Below, piece after piece: positions 52,214 to 60,504 of a DNA stretch of 64,000 bases; within the stretch, counting starts at the first letter, position 1; each line of letters opens with the position of its first letter. The position numbers and the translations under genes are program-made. The stretch is from Streptosporangium becharense (GTDB taxonomy: Bacteria > Actinomycetota > Actinomycetes > Streptosporangiales > Streptosporangiaceae): assembly GCF_014204985.1 (NCBI RefSeq), contig NZ_JACHMP010000001.1:682001-746000 (forward strand), written 5' to 3'. Under the pieces are notes generated by a model. The model had not been told where the DNA came from and did no database searches. It saw only the letters and a program-made list of their open reading frames with translations.

Positions 52214-53170
52214 TCAGGGCGGGACGGCCGCGGCGCAGGCGGCGAGCCGGGCGGCCAAGGCCCGGACCTCGCCGCGCAACTCCTCCGGGGTGATCACCGT
52301 GAACGGCCGGCCGAGCCCGGCGAGCATCTGCGCCATCCCGTCCAGCCGCTCGGCGCGGGCGGCCAGCAGCACCCCGCCGGCCGTCTCGGTCAACGTCGCC
52401 GTCACGGCGGGGATCCGCCCCGCCGCCTCCCGTAGGGGCATGTCCAGCAGGACCTTCACCTCGTACCGGTACGGCACCGCCGACAGCGACCCCACCACCT
52501 GCGCCACCGGGTCGAAATCGGCCGGCTCCCCGAACCCCCGCCCGGTGGGCGTCGCACTCGCCACCCGGTCGACGCGGAAGGTCCGCACCTCCCCGCTGGC
52601 GTGGTCGAGCCCGGTCACGTACCAGCGTCCCGAGTGGAAGACGATCCCGTAGGGGTCCAGGTCCCGCTCGGAGTCGTCGCCCCGCCAGGAGCGGTAGGCC
52701 AGCCGGACCGTGATCCGGTCCCGGGCGGCACCGGCGAGGGCCAGGAGCGGCGCCGCCTTCGGGGCACTGCTCCGGGCCGCGACGGTGGTGTGGCCCAGCA
52801 TCTCCGAGACCGCGTCGACGCGCTCGCGCAGCGACCGAGGGAGCACCCGCTGGATCTTGGCCAGCGCGCTCTCGGTCGCCGTCTCCCCCACCGCCAGCCC
52901 GGTCCGGCGTCCGGCCAGCAGACCGAGCACCACGGCCGTGGCCTCGTCGTCGGTGAGCATGAGCGGCGGCAGCCGGTAGCCGGGCAACAGCCGGTAGCCG
53001 CCGTAACGACCCCGTTCCGCCTCCACCGGGAGCCCGAGCTCCGACAGCCGCGCCGCGTAGCGCCGCACCGTGCGCTCGTCCACCTCCAGCCTCGCCGCGA
53101 GCTCCGGACCGGTCAGGCCCGGGGTCGCCTGCAACAGCTCCAGCAGGGCGAGCACCCGGGAGACGGTCAT
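52214..53170 (-). CDS. YafY-type transcriptional regulator with WYL domain
   Basis: A 318-residue regulator. Residues 1-60 are an HTH_11 winged helix (MTVSRVLALLELLQATPGLTGPELAARL, then DERTVRRY). Residues about 140-210 are the WYL ligand domain (ITVRLAYRSWRGDDSERDLDPYGIVFHSGRWYVTGLD) and the rest is the WCX extension. WYL domains sense nucleotides or DNA ends in several systems, and many copies simply repress neighbours. AAGGAATTCCC precedes the ATG at 53170. It is divergent from the alpha/beta hydrolase gene only 80 nt away, so it likely controls that gene. Confidence 0.9.
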   Translation of the reverse strand: MTVSRVLALLELLQATPGLTGPELAARLEVDERTVRRYAARLSELGLPVEAERGRYGGYRLLPGYRLPPLMLTDDEATAVVLGLLAGRRTGLAVGETATESALAKIQRVLPRSLRERVDAVSEMLGHTTVAARSSAPKAAPLLALAGAARDRITVRLAYRSWRGDDSERDLDPYGIVFHSGRWYVTGLDHASGEVRTFRVDRVASATPTGRGFGEPADFDPVAQVVGSLSAVPYRYEVKVLLDMPLREAAGRIPAVTATLTETAGGVLLAARAERLDGMAQMLAGLGRPFTVITPEELRGEVRALAARLAACAAAVPP

Positions 53171-53250
53171 GGGAATTCCTTCCGAATCAGGACCGATACT
53201 GTCCGGATTCGATCCTACGGTGGACCCAGGCGACATGAGGAGAGATGACA

Positions 53251-53997
53251 ATGAGCACCTACGTCCTGGTTCCCGGTTTCTGGCTCGGCGCGTGGGCCTG
53301 GGAGAAGGTCACCCGTCCGCTGCGTGCCGCGGGGCACGACGTCCACCCGGTCACGCTCACCGGTCTCGGCGACCGGGTGCACCTGGCCGGCCCCCGGGTC
53401 GACCTGGAGACCCACATCCAGGACATCGTCCACACCGTCGTCTACGCGGACCTGCGCGAGGTGATCCTCGTGGCGCACAGCGGCGCGGGCGCGCCCGTCA
53501 CCGGCGCGGCCGACCGGATCCCCGAGCGCGTCGCCCGGATCGTCTACCTCGACAGCGGCCCGCTGGCCGACGGCATGACCCAGCTGGACGCCGGCGAACC
53601 CGAGTGGAACGCCTTCGTCGCCGAACGGGTCGCGGAGCGGGGAGACGGGATCGGCTACCCGTTGATCTCCTGGGAGGAGCAGGAGCGCGCCGGTGCCAGC
53701 CTGGAGGGGCTGGACGCGGCCGCGCGCGAGTGGTTCGCCTCCCGCGCCACACCGCAGCCGTACGCGGCGATGACCCAGCCGCTGAAGCTCACGGGCGCCG
53801 TGGACGCGCTGCCCAAGACACTGGTCTCCTGCTCCTTCCCGCTGGAGCGGGTGCACGCGATGATCGCGGCCGGCCATCCCTTCTTCGCCGCGCTCGCCGG
53901 CCCCGAGTGGAGCTTCGCCGAGCTGCCGACCGGCCACTGGCCGATGTTCTCCGAGCCCGACAAGACCGCGGCGGTCCTCGGCGCCCTGGCGGGCTGA
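53251..53997 (+). CDS. Alpha/beta hydrolase (esterase EstC-like)
   Basis: A 248-residue alpha/beta hydrolase. VLVPGFWLGAWAW is the oxyanion-loop segment of the plant hydroxynitrile lyase/EstC-like group. The nucleophile is Ser77 in AHSGAG, and the histidine lies in TGHWPMFSEP near the C-terminus. The ATG at 53251 is 8 nt after GAGGAG; the ATG 6 nt earlier is too close to that site. Substrate unknown. Regulated, by position, by the divergent WYL regulator. Confidence 0.85.
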   Translation: MSTYVLVPGFWLGAWAWEKVTRPLRAAGHDVHPVTLTGLGDRVHLAGPRVDLETHIQDIVHTVVYADLREVILVAHSGAGAPVTGAADRIPERVARIVYLDSGPLADGMTQLDAGEPEWNAFVAERVAERGDGIGYPLISWEEQERAGASLEGLDAAAREWFASRATPQPYAAMTQPLKLTGAVDALPKTLVSCSFPLERVHAMIAAGHPFFAALAGPEWSFAELPTGHWPMFSEPDKTAAVLGALAG

Positions 53998-54058
53998 GCG
54001 GCCCCGGCCCGCAGGGCCGTGTCGGGCCAGGGGCGCTGCCGGGCCGCAGGGCGGCACC

Positions 54059-54121
54059 GGGCCGGAGGGGTGCCGGACCGGGGCGGAGGGGTGCCGGACC
54101 GGGGCGGAGGGGTGCCGGACC
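54059..54121. repeat. 21-nt tandem repeat, three copies
   Basis: The unit GGGGCGGAGGGGTGCCGGAC (plus one C) repeats at 54059, 54080 and 54101; the first copy has one substitution. Confidence 0.85.
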
Positions 54122-54226
54122 GGGGCGATATCGGCAACATGGAGTAATCCGTCATTCACCTGAAGTGACCATGGTGTTCGGGGGACCATCGGGCGGACGC
54201 AACAAGCTCCGACCGAAGGATCCACA

Positions 54227-54688
54227 GTGAGAACAGGCAAGCACCTGGCCCGGCTGGCCGCCGCGGCGACCGCCGCCGGCCTTCTGTGCACGGGCGTCAC
54301 CACACCGGCACAGGCCGACCCGGCCGTCCCCGCCGCACCGGCCGGCCCCGCCCTCTTGACCGCCCCGGCCGATCCCCCCACCCCCGCCGTCCCCGCCGGG
54401 CCGCCCACGGACATCCTGCGGGTGACCGCGCAGTGCGGGAGCGGGGAGATCTGCTTGTGGTACCACCGCGACTTCCAGGGCACGCCGTGGCGCTGGTCAC
54501 CCGCCGGCGGTCACCGCGACATGCCCCCCTACCTTCGCGGCCACGTCCACTCCTTCTACGCGAACGCCCCCGGCTGCTTCATCGACCGCAACCCCGCGCA
54601 GCGGCGCCGGGTGAACGTCGGCGACAACGCCCGCGCCTACGACGTCAACTTCGGCCGGCGGATCGACGCCGTCAGCCGCTTCTGCTGA
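54227..54688 (+). CDS. Secreted peptidase inhibitor, family I36 (SMPI-like)
   Basis: A 153-residue exported protein with signal peptide RTGKHLARLAAAATAAGLL...AQA, a Pro/Ala linker, and a C-terminal beta/gamma-crystallin-like domain with cysteines in AQCGSGEICLW, GCFID and the final FC. The C-x-x-x-x-x-C-L-W/Y pattern followed by F-Q-G is that of the Streptomyces metalloproteinase inhibitor family I36. It may protect the cell's own secreted proteins or act in development. The GTG start has AAGGA 6 nt upstream. It precedes a two-component pair on the same strand but is separated from it by 230 nt. Confidence 0.82.
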   Translation: MRTGKHLARLAAAATAAGLLCTGVTTPAQADPAVPAAPAGPALLTAPADPPTPAVPAGPPTDILRVTAQCGSGEICLWYHRDFQGTPWRWSPAGGHRDMPPYLRGHVHSFYANAPGCFIDRNPAQRRRVNVGDNARAYDVNFGRRIDAVSRFC

Positions 54689-54918
54689 CCCGGCGGCCGG
54701 GATCCGGGCCGGCAGCCGGGCCCGGACTCCGCCGGAGCTCCCGGCTCGGCGGGCCGCCGGGCCGAAAGACCGTGACATCCGTCCCGGGCGACACCGGATC
54801 GATGGATCTACCCGGTCCGGCGTCCCCTCCGTAACCTTCCCGGTATGACAGCGTTCCCGGTATGGCCGACGCGGACGGCCACGCCGACCGGCGCAGGCCG
54901 CGTGACGGGAGGGGCCGG

Positions 54919-55971
54919 GTGAGAAGACCGGACGAGCCGGGAGAGCTCGCCTTCTACCCGTGGCTGCTGCTCGCCTGTCCCCCGGCGTACGACCTCGCCA
55001 CGGGTCTCGTGGCGCCGGCGGGTCCGGCGGCCCTGGGGGTCACCGCTTTCGCCGTCCTCTACGTCCTGTGCGTCGCGCTGTCCCTGCGGGGCCGTCGGCC
55101 CGCGGCGGCCGTGGCGCTGACCGGGCTGCTGGCGGTGACCTTCGCGCTGCTGACCGGGACCGGGCGGCACTGGTTCCACCTCGCGCCGCCGGCCACCATC
55201 GCCTGCGGGCTCGTCCTGCGCGGCAGGGCCGTCTACCCGGTGCTCACGGCGCTGGCGCTCGCTCTGGCCGTGGCGATGTGGCACACGGGAGCGAGCGGGG
55301 AGGACGTCTCCCTGGTCATCTGGGGAACGGCCGTCGGCGGCCTGGTGGTCAGCGTCGTCCTGAGGTTGTTCGCGGTGATCACCGAGCTCCGGGAGGCCCG
55401 CGGGGAACTGGCCCGCGCCGCGGTGGCCGAGGAACGGCTCCGCTTCTCGCGTGACCTGCACGACCTGCTGGGGCACACCCTGTCGGTGATGGTCGTCAAG
55501 GCGGAGGCCGTGCGCCGCCTGGCCTCCCGCGACGCCGGGGCGGCGGCCCGGCAGGCGGCCGACATCGAGGCCGTAGGCCGGGAGGCGCTGGACGAGGTGC
55601 GGGCGGTGGTCACCGGCTACCGCGGGCGTGGGCTGACCGCCGAACTGGCCGCGGCACGTGAGGCCCTGGCCGGCGCGGGCATCGCCGTCACGGTCGCCGT
55701 CCCCGCCGCGCCGCCGCCTGCGGAGGCCGATGCCCTGCTCGGCTGGGCCGTACGGGAAGGGGTGACCAACGTGGTGCGCCACAGTGGCGCGCGCACCTGC
55801 GAGATCAGGCTGGAGGGCACGGTGCTGGAGATCGGCGACGACGGCCGGGGAGCCGGTGGTCACCCGTTCGGCAACGGCCTGCGCGGGCTGGCCGAACGGG
55901 TCGCCGCACTCGGCGGGACACTGGAGGCCGGCGGTGAGGACGGCTTCCGGCTGCGGGTGACGCTGCCGTGA
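54919..55971 (+). CDS. Sensor histidine kinase, DesK/NarX type
   Basis: A 350-residue membrane kinase with five hydrophobic segments in the first 140 residues, then a HisKA_3 dimerisation domain with phospho-accepting His181 (RDLHDLLGHTLS). A short HATPase_c follows (REGVTNVVRHSGA, GDDGRG, GNGLRGLAER). It autophosphorylates and passes phosphate to the next gene's product. The GTG at 54919 was chosen because GGGAGGGG lies just before it; an in-frame ATG at 54862 lacks a ribosome site. Its TGA overlaps the GTG of the regulator gene by 4 nt. The signal is not known; DesK relatives sense membrane order. Confidence 0.87.
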   Translation: MRRPDEPGELAFYPWLLLACPPAYDLATGLVAPAGPAALGVTAFAVLYVLCVALSLRGRRPAAAVALTGLLAVTFALLTGTGRHWFHLAPPATIACGLVLRGRAVYPVLTALALALAVAMWHTGASGEDVSLVIWGTAVGGLVVSVVLRLFAVITELREARGELARAAVAEERLRFSRDLHDLLGHTLSVMVVKAEAVRRLASRDAGAAARQAADIEAVGREALDEVRAVVTGYRGRGLTAELAAAREALAGAGIAVTVAVPAAPPPAEADALLGWAVREGVTNVVRHSGARTCEIRLEGTVLEIGDDGRGAGGHPFGNGLRGLAERVAALGGTLEAGGEDGFRLRVTLP

Positions 55972-56573
55972 TCAGGGTGCTGCTCGCCGAGGACCAGGGC
56001 ATGATGCGTGGCGCGCTGGCCCTGCTGCTGGGGCTGGAGGAGGACATCGAGGTCGTCGCCGCGGTCGCCACCGGCGACGGGATCGTGCCCGCCGCGCTCC
56101 GGGAACGGCCCGACGTGGCGCTGCTCGACATCGAGCTGCCGGGGATCAGCGGCCTGGAGGCCGCCGCCCGGTTGCGCGCGGAGCTGCCCGGCTGCCGGGT
56201 GCTGATCCTGACCACGTTCGGCAGGCCCGGCTACCTGCGCCGGGCGATGGAGGCCAGCGCGGACGGCTTCCTGGTGAAGGACGGTCCGGTCGAGCAGCTG
56301 GCGGCGGCGATCCGCCGGGTGCTGGCGGGCGAGAAGGTCGTCGACCCCGCGCTGGCCGCCGCCGCGCTGGGCAGCGGGGCCAGCCCGTTGACCGGCCGCG
56401 AGCGGGACGTGCTCACCGCCGCGGCGGACGGTGCGACGGTCGCCGACATCGCGTCGCGGCTGCACCTGTCGGAGAGCACGGTCCGCAACTACCTGTCCGC
56501 CGCGATCGGCAAGACCGGCACCCGCAACCGCATCGAGGCCGCCCGGACCGCCCGGCACAACGGCTGGCTCTGA
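55968..56573 (+). CDS. NarL/LuxR-type response regulator, DesR-like
   Basis: A 201-residue response regulator. The receiver domain has the acidic pocket (AED at 7-9), phospho-acceptor Asp54 (VALLDIELPG), the Thr-Thr switch (LILTTF) and Lys in LVKDG. The output is a LuxR-type helix-turn-helix (LTGRERDVLTAAADGATVADIASRLHLSESTVRNYL). The RNYLS-x-A-I-x-K-T-G-T-R-N-R-x-E-A ending is typical of DesR-like regulators. The GTG overlaps the stop of the kinase gene (GTGA). Targets are unknown. Confidence 0.92.
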   Translation: MIRVLLAEDQGMMRGALALLLGLEEDIEVVAAVATGDGIVPAALRERPDVALLDIELPGISGLEAAARLRAELPGCRVLILTTFGRPGYLRRAMEASADGFLVKDGPVEQLAAAIRRVLAGEKVVDPALAAAALGSGASPLTGRERDVLTAAADGATVADIASRLHLSESTVRNYLSAAIGKTGTRNRIEAARTARHNGWL

Positions 56574-56726
56574 TCAGCAGTACCCCCGCCCGTGCTCCGG
56601 CCGCGTGAGGAGAGGTACGGGCGCCGCCGGTGGGCGTGGAGGCCTTCCGGGGACACTCGGTCGTGGCCGGGTCCCGCGCGGGCGGGCGCCGGCGGGGTGC
56701 GGAAGCCTCCGTGCCGGGGCCCGGGT

Positions 56727-57590
56727 TCAGGAGGCGAGCGCGGGCTGCCGGTCGTCCCCGGTGATCCAGTCGCGGACCGCGTCGAACGTGCGCTGCGCGA
56801 TCAGGCGCTGACCGGCGGCGCTCGGGTGGAAGTAGTCCCACCTGCTGACGTGGTTGAGCGTGAACCGCTGGTTGAACAGGGCGTTGCCGTCGAACCTGCA
56901 GGCGGGCCCGTACGCCGCGCAGACCCTGGCGAGGGCCGCGTTGTAGCCGACGACCCGGGCTCGCACGCGGTCGCGCCGCGCACGGTCGGCCGCGGACGTC
57001 GCGGTGGGCCGCGACAGCATGGTGGGGCAGATCCGGCCGAACGCCCAGAAACCACGTGCCACCACGCTGTCCTTGCCGACCTGCCACAGCCGCTTGATGT
57101 CGGGGATGCTCGCCACGAACACCCGGGCGTCCGGCCGACCGGCCCGCAACAACCGCAGCGCGTCGGAGACCCGTTTCTGGTAGACGGCCACCGGGGTCAT
57201 CCGGCGTTCGTCGGACGCGCAGGCGTCCTGGGCCCCGATCAGGAGCGTGACGTAGTCGGCACGGTGGCTCACCGCCTTCTCCAGCTGCGCGGCGAGGCCG
57301 GCGCTGGTGGCGCCGGGCACCGCGAGGTTCACGTTGTTCCGGTAGACGGCCTCGTCGGCGTCGAGCAGCCTCATGTAGTGGCTCTGCACGGACGGATCGT
57401 CGCCCGCCGACCAGGAGCGCGTGACACACCGGACGTACCAGCCGCAGGCGTTGAACCCCGCACTGATGGAGTCGCCGACCGCGACCATGACCACCGGCCG
57501 CCACGGTTGCGGGTCCGTCGTCGCGGCGGGGGTGATCGCGGCGGTCGTGAGCACCACCCCTGTGAATGCGGTCACAGTCGTGCGCAGCAT
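56727..57590 (-). CDS. Secreted SGNH/GDSL hydrolase
   Basis: A 287-residue SGNH hydrolase with an N-terminal signal-like hydrophobic helix (TVTAFTGVVLTTAAI). Ser41 in GDSIS is the nucleophile; the block II Gly is in AVPGATS, the block III Asn position reads LIGAQDA (Asn replaced by Gln or Asp), and the C-terminal pair is Asp252-x-x-His255 (DYFHP). It probably hydrolyses an ester outside the cell, on lipid or polysaccharide. Six cysteines could form disulfides. The change in the block III Asn is unusual and may alter the oxyanion hole. Divergent from the isochorismate synthase gene. Confidence 0.83.
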   Translation of the reverse strand: MLRTTVTAFTGVVLTTAAITPAATTDPQPWRPVVMVAVGDSISAGFNACGWYVRCVTRSWSAGDDPSVQSHYMRLLDADEAVYRNNVNLAVPGATSAGLAAQLEKAVSHRADYVTLLIGAQDACASDERRMTPVAVYQKRVSDALRLLRAGRPDARVFVASIPDIKRLWQVGKDSVVARGFWAFGRICPTMLSRPTATSAADRARRDRVRARVVGYNAALARVCAAYGPACRFDGNALFNQRFTLNHVSRWDYFHPSAAGQRLIAQRTFDAVRDWITGDDRQPALAS

Positions 57591-57718
57591 GGCACCTCCG
57601 GAGCGGGATCATGTCTGCTTCGGATGTATCACCGCAGGACAGCGGGGTGCCGCCAGTTGACCGAGTGCCTTGGTTTTCTTGACGGAGCGTGGCGTCCGCG
57701 CCAGCCGGGGAGTCACTG

Positions 57719-57747
57719 TCGAACACGTTCAGTTTCCCGCATAAAGT
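57719..57747 (+). promoter_or_regulatory. Promoter of the isochorismate synthase gene
   Basis: TCGAAC (57719-57724), a 17-nt spacer and TAAAGT (57742-57747). The -10 ends 7 nt before the GTG at 57755, with no ribosome site, so the transcript is probably leaderless. Confidence 0.55.
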
Positions 57748-57754
57748 GGCAGGG

Positions 57755-58984
57755 GTGAGTGTAGCGCTCGGATCGACCCGTCCCCTTGTGGTGCGAACCA
57801 CCCCCGTTGACGACCCCGGCGACCTGTTCACCCGACTTCCCGAGACCGCCCCCTATGCCTGGACACGGCACGGGGAGGGTCTCGTCGGCTGGGGCGAGGC
57901 CGTGCGTGTGGCCGTCCCGCCGGGCCCCCGGCGGTTCGACTGGGCCCGTGACCGGCTGTCCGCCATGTTCGCCGAAGCTCTCGTCGAGGACGACGTGGTG
58001 GCCCCCGGTTCCGGTCCCGTGGCCTTCGGCTCGTTCACCTTCGACCCCGAGTCTCCGGGATCGGTGCTCGTCGTCCCCCGGACGATCCTCGCCCGGCGCG
58101 ACGGCCGAGCCTGGTTGACCACCGTCGGTGAGCAGCGGCTCGGCACGGTCACCCCGCTGCGCGACCCGGGCCGGATCCGGTACGGCGACGGCAGTCTGAC
58201 CGCACCCGAGTGGGAGCACGCCGTGGCCCGCGCCGTGCGCCGGATCAGGTCGGGCCTGCTGGAGAAGACCGTGCTCGCCCGCGACCTGACCGCCACCGCG
58301 GAGCGGCCGATCGACGTCCGCCTGCTGCTGTCCCGCCTGGCCCGGCGCTACCCGGAGTGTTACACCTTCTCGTGTTCGGGGCTGGTCGGAGCCACCCCCG
58401 AGCTGCTGGTGCGGCGCACCGGGGAGACCGTCGAGTCGCTGGTGCTGGCCGGGACGATCCCCCGGGGCACCGACCGGGCCGACGACATGGCACGCGGGAC
58501 CGCCCTGTTCGACTCGGAGAAGGACCGCTACGAGCACACCTGCGCGGTGGAGTCGGTACGGGAGGCGCTGGGCCCGCTCTGCTCGGAGCTGAAGATTCCC
58601 GAGGTGCCCGAACTGCTGGTCCTCTCCAACGTCCAGCACCTGGCCAGCCCGGTGACCGGGCGGCTGTCGGCGGGCGCCTCGGTTCTGGACGTGGTGGCGG
58701 CCATGCACCCGACCGCCGCCGTGGGCGGCACACCCACCGAGGCGGCGCTCGAGGTCATCCGCGAGCTGGAGGGCATGGACCGGGCCGGGTACGCCGGACC
58801 GGTCGGCTGGATCGACGCGCGGGGCGACGGCGAGTGGGGCATCGCGCTGCGTTGCGCACAGATCGAGGGGGTGAACGCCCGGTTGTTCGCCGGCTGCGGC
58901 ATCATGGGCGACTCCGACCCCGCCTCCGAGCTCGCCGAGGCCCAGGCCAAGCTCCGGGTGATGCAGTACGCCCTGGAGGGCTGA
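57755..58984 (+). CDS. Isochorismate synthase (MenF/EntC family)
   Basis: A 409-residue chorismate-binding enzyme. KTVLARDL holds the lysine that activates water; LVLAGTIPRG, SEKDRYEH and HPTAAVGGTPTEAAL line the chorismate site. GWIDARGDGEWGIALRCAQIEG and FAGCGIMGDSDPASELAEAQAKL are the C-terminal signature with the Mg-binding acids. It converts chorismate to isochorismate for menaquinone or salicylate/dihydroxybenzoate siderophores. No men or siderophore gene is adjacent, so the pathway cannot be told. The GTG at 57755 is supported by the -10 spacing. Confidence 0.9.
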   Translation: MSVALGSTRPLVVRTTPVDDPGDLFTRLPETAPYAWTRHGEGLVGWGEAVRVAVPPGPRRFDWARDRLSAMFAEALVEDDVVAPGSGPVAFGSFTFDPESPGSVLVVPRTILARRDGRAWLTTVGEQRLGTVTPLRDPGRIRYGDGSLTAPEWEHAVARAVRRIRSGLLEKTVLARDLTATAERPIDVRLLLSRLARRYPECYTFSCSGLVGATPELLVRRTGETVESLVLAGTIPRGTDRADDMARGTALFDSEKDRYEHTCAVESVREALGPLCSELKIPEVPELLVLSNVQHLASPVTGRLSAGASVLDVVAAMHPTAAVGGTPTEAALEVIRELEGMDRAGYAGPVGWIDARGDGEWGIALRCAQIEGVNARLFAGCGIMGDSDPASELAEAQAKLRVMQYALEG

Positions 58985-59189
58985 GCCGCGGCCCGGCCAC
59001 CGGGCCGGACACGGAGGGTGACCGATCCTTCGCCCATCCGCGTCTGTTGCCCGGCGGGCGGGTGGGCGTACGCTCACAGTGGCAACACATCGGACATTTC
59101 CGACACGAATTCGTCGCTTTCTTCTGCTCGGCGTTCCCTCGCCGCCACGCCGCACGGCCGGCTCGCTCGTCAGGGAGAGGAAGACCACA

Positions 59190-59741
59190 GTGCTACTGAC
59201 CACCGACCGTCTCACGGTCCGCGACTGGAGTCCCGACGACGCCCGCGACGCCCTGGCGATCTACGGCGCGCCCGAGGTCACCCGGTGGCTCTCCCCCGCC
59301 ATGAAGCGCGTGGAGGACGAGCAGGGGATGCGGTCCACGTTGGAGTCGTGGATACGGACCGGAGGCACGCTGACACCCCCGCTGGGCCGCTGGGCGATCG
59401 TCCGCGACTCCGACGGGCGGGTGATCGGAGGGCTGTCCCTGCGGTACCTGCCGCCGGACGAGGAGGACATCGAGATCGGCTGGCAGCTCGCCCCGGACGT
59501 CTGGGGGAACGGCTACGCCGTCGAGGCGGGCCGCGCGCTGGCCGGATGGGCGTTCTCCATCGGCGCCCACGAGCTCGTCGCGGTCGTCAGGATCGACAAC
59601 GAGCGGGGGGCCGGAACCGCCAAGCGCCTCGGCATGCAGTGGGTGGGCGAGACGGACAAGTACTACGAGACGCGCCTCAACGTCTACCGGCTCTGGCCCA
59701 GCGACCTGACCGACGGCCAGGAGGGCGGCTTCGGCCGCTGA
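59190..59741 (+). CDS. GNAT acetyltransferase, RimJ/RimL-like
   Basis: A 183-residue Acetyltransf_3-type GNAT protein: TDRLTVRDWSPDDARDALAIYGAPEVTRWL, IEIGWQLAPDVWGNGYAVEAGRALAGWAF with the acetyl-CoA loop DVWGNGYA, then DNERGAGTAKRLGM. Acceptor unknown. The GTG start at 59190 follows a GGAGAGGAAG stretch; an in-frame extension upstream is rejected for lack of a start signal. It is distantly similar to the acetyltransferase at 44482-45030. It converges on the response regulator gene. Confidence 0.85.
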   Translation: MLLTTDRLTVRDWSPDDARDALAIYGAPEVTRWLSPAMKRVEDEQGMRSTLESWIRTGGTLTPPLGRWAIVRDSDGRVIGGLSLRYLPPDEEDIEIGWQLAPDVWGNGYAVEAGRALAGWAFSIGAHELVAVVRIDNERGAGTAKRLGMQWVGETDKYYETRLNVYRLWPSDLTDGQEGGFGR

Positions 59742-59859
59742 ACGCCGTACGCCGCCGGGACCCCGGGCCGGTGACCAGGGCCAAGGCCGGGACCTGGCCC
59801 GAGACCAGGCCCGGGGCCGGGTGCCGCCATGGGAGCCCGGCGCCGTCACCCGCGGGACG

Positions 59860-60504
59860 TCAGGAACCGAGGTAGCGCAGCACGGCGAGGACCCGCCGGC
59901 TGTAACCGGTGACGTGGAGCAGGCCGAGCTTGTCGAAGATGGCGTTGACGTGCTTCTCGACGGCGCTCTGGGAGACGCCGAGCCGCTCGGCGATGGAGGC
60001 GTTGGTGCAGCCCTCCGCCATCCGGTCGAGCACGTCACGCTCGCGTGGGGTGAGCCGGGCGAGCAGGTCGGTGTGGGTGGTGCGGGCCAGGAGCTGGCGC
60101 ACCACCTCTGGATCGAAGACCGCTCCTCCCGCCCCGACCCGGTCCAGCGCGTCGAGGAAGTCGGTGACCTGGGCCACGCGGTCCTTGAGCAGGTATCCCA
60201 CCCCGTCGACGTCGCCGCTCATCAGCTCGGTGGCGTAGCGCTTCTCGACGTACTGCGACAGGACCAGCACGCCTGTGCCCGGCCAGCGGCGCCGGATCTC
60301 CAGTGCCGCCCGCAACCCCTCGTCGGTGTGGGCCGGCGGCATCCGTACGTCGGCGACCACGATGTCGGGCCGGTGCTCGGCCACGGCGGCCAGGAGCGCC
60401 TCACCGTCACCGACCGCGGCCGGGACCTCGTACCCCTCCTCGACCAGCAGCCGGACCAGTCCCTCACGCAGCAGCGTGGAGTCTTCGGCGAGGATCACCC
60501 GCAC
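59860..60504 (-). CDS. NarL/LuxR-type response regulator
   Basis: A 214-residue response regulator. Asp52 (IVVADVRMPP) is the phospho-acceptor, with AED at 7-9 and LVLSQYVEKRYA plus K in LLKDRV completing the receiver. The output helix-turn-helix is LTPRERDVLDRMAEGCTNASIAERLGVSQSAVEKHV. The R-M-P-P-A-H-T-D-E-G-L segment is typical of the LnrK/DevR-like group. The GTG start overlaps the end of the kinase gene by 10 nt, so translation is coupled. Last gene of the DedA-kinase-regulator operon. Confidence 0.92.
   Translation of the reverse strand: MRVILAEDSTLLREGLVRLLVEEGYEVPAAVGDGEALLAAVAEHRPDIVVADVRMPPAHTDEGLRAALEIRRRWPGTGVLVLSQYVEKRYATELMSGDVDGVGYLLKDRVAQVTDFLDALDRVGAGGAVFDPEVVRQLLARTTHTDLLARLTPRERDVLDRMAEGCTNASIAERLGVSQSAVEKHVNAIFDKLGLLHVTGYSRRVLAVLRYLGS

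Noticed and set aside
53245..53250. ATG two codons upstream for the alpha/beta hydrolase
   Set aside because: It is only 2 nt from the GAGGAG ribosome site; the next in-frame ATG has the normal 8-nt spacing.
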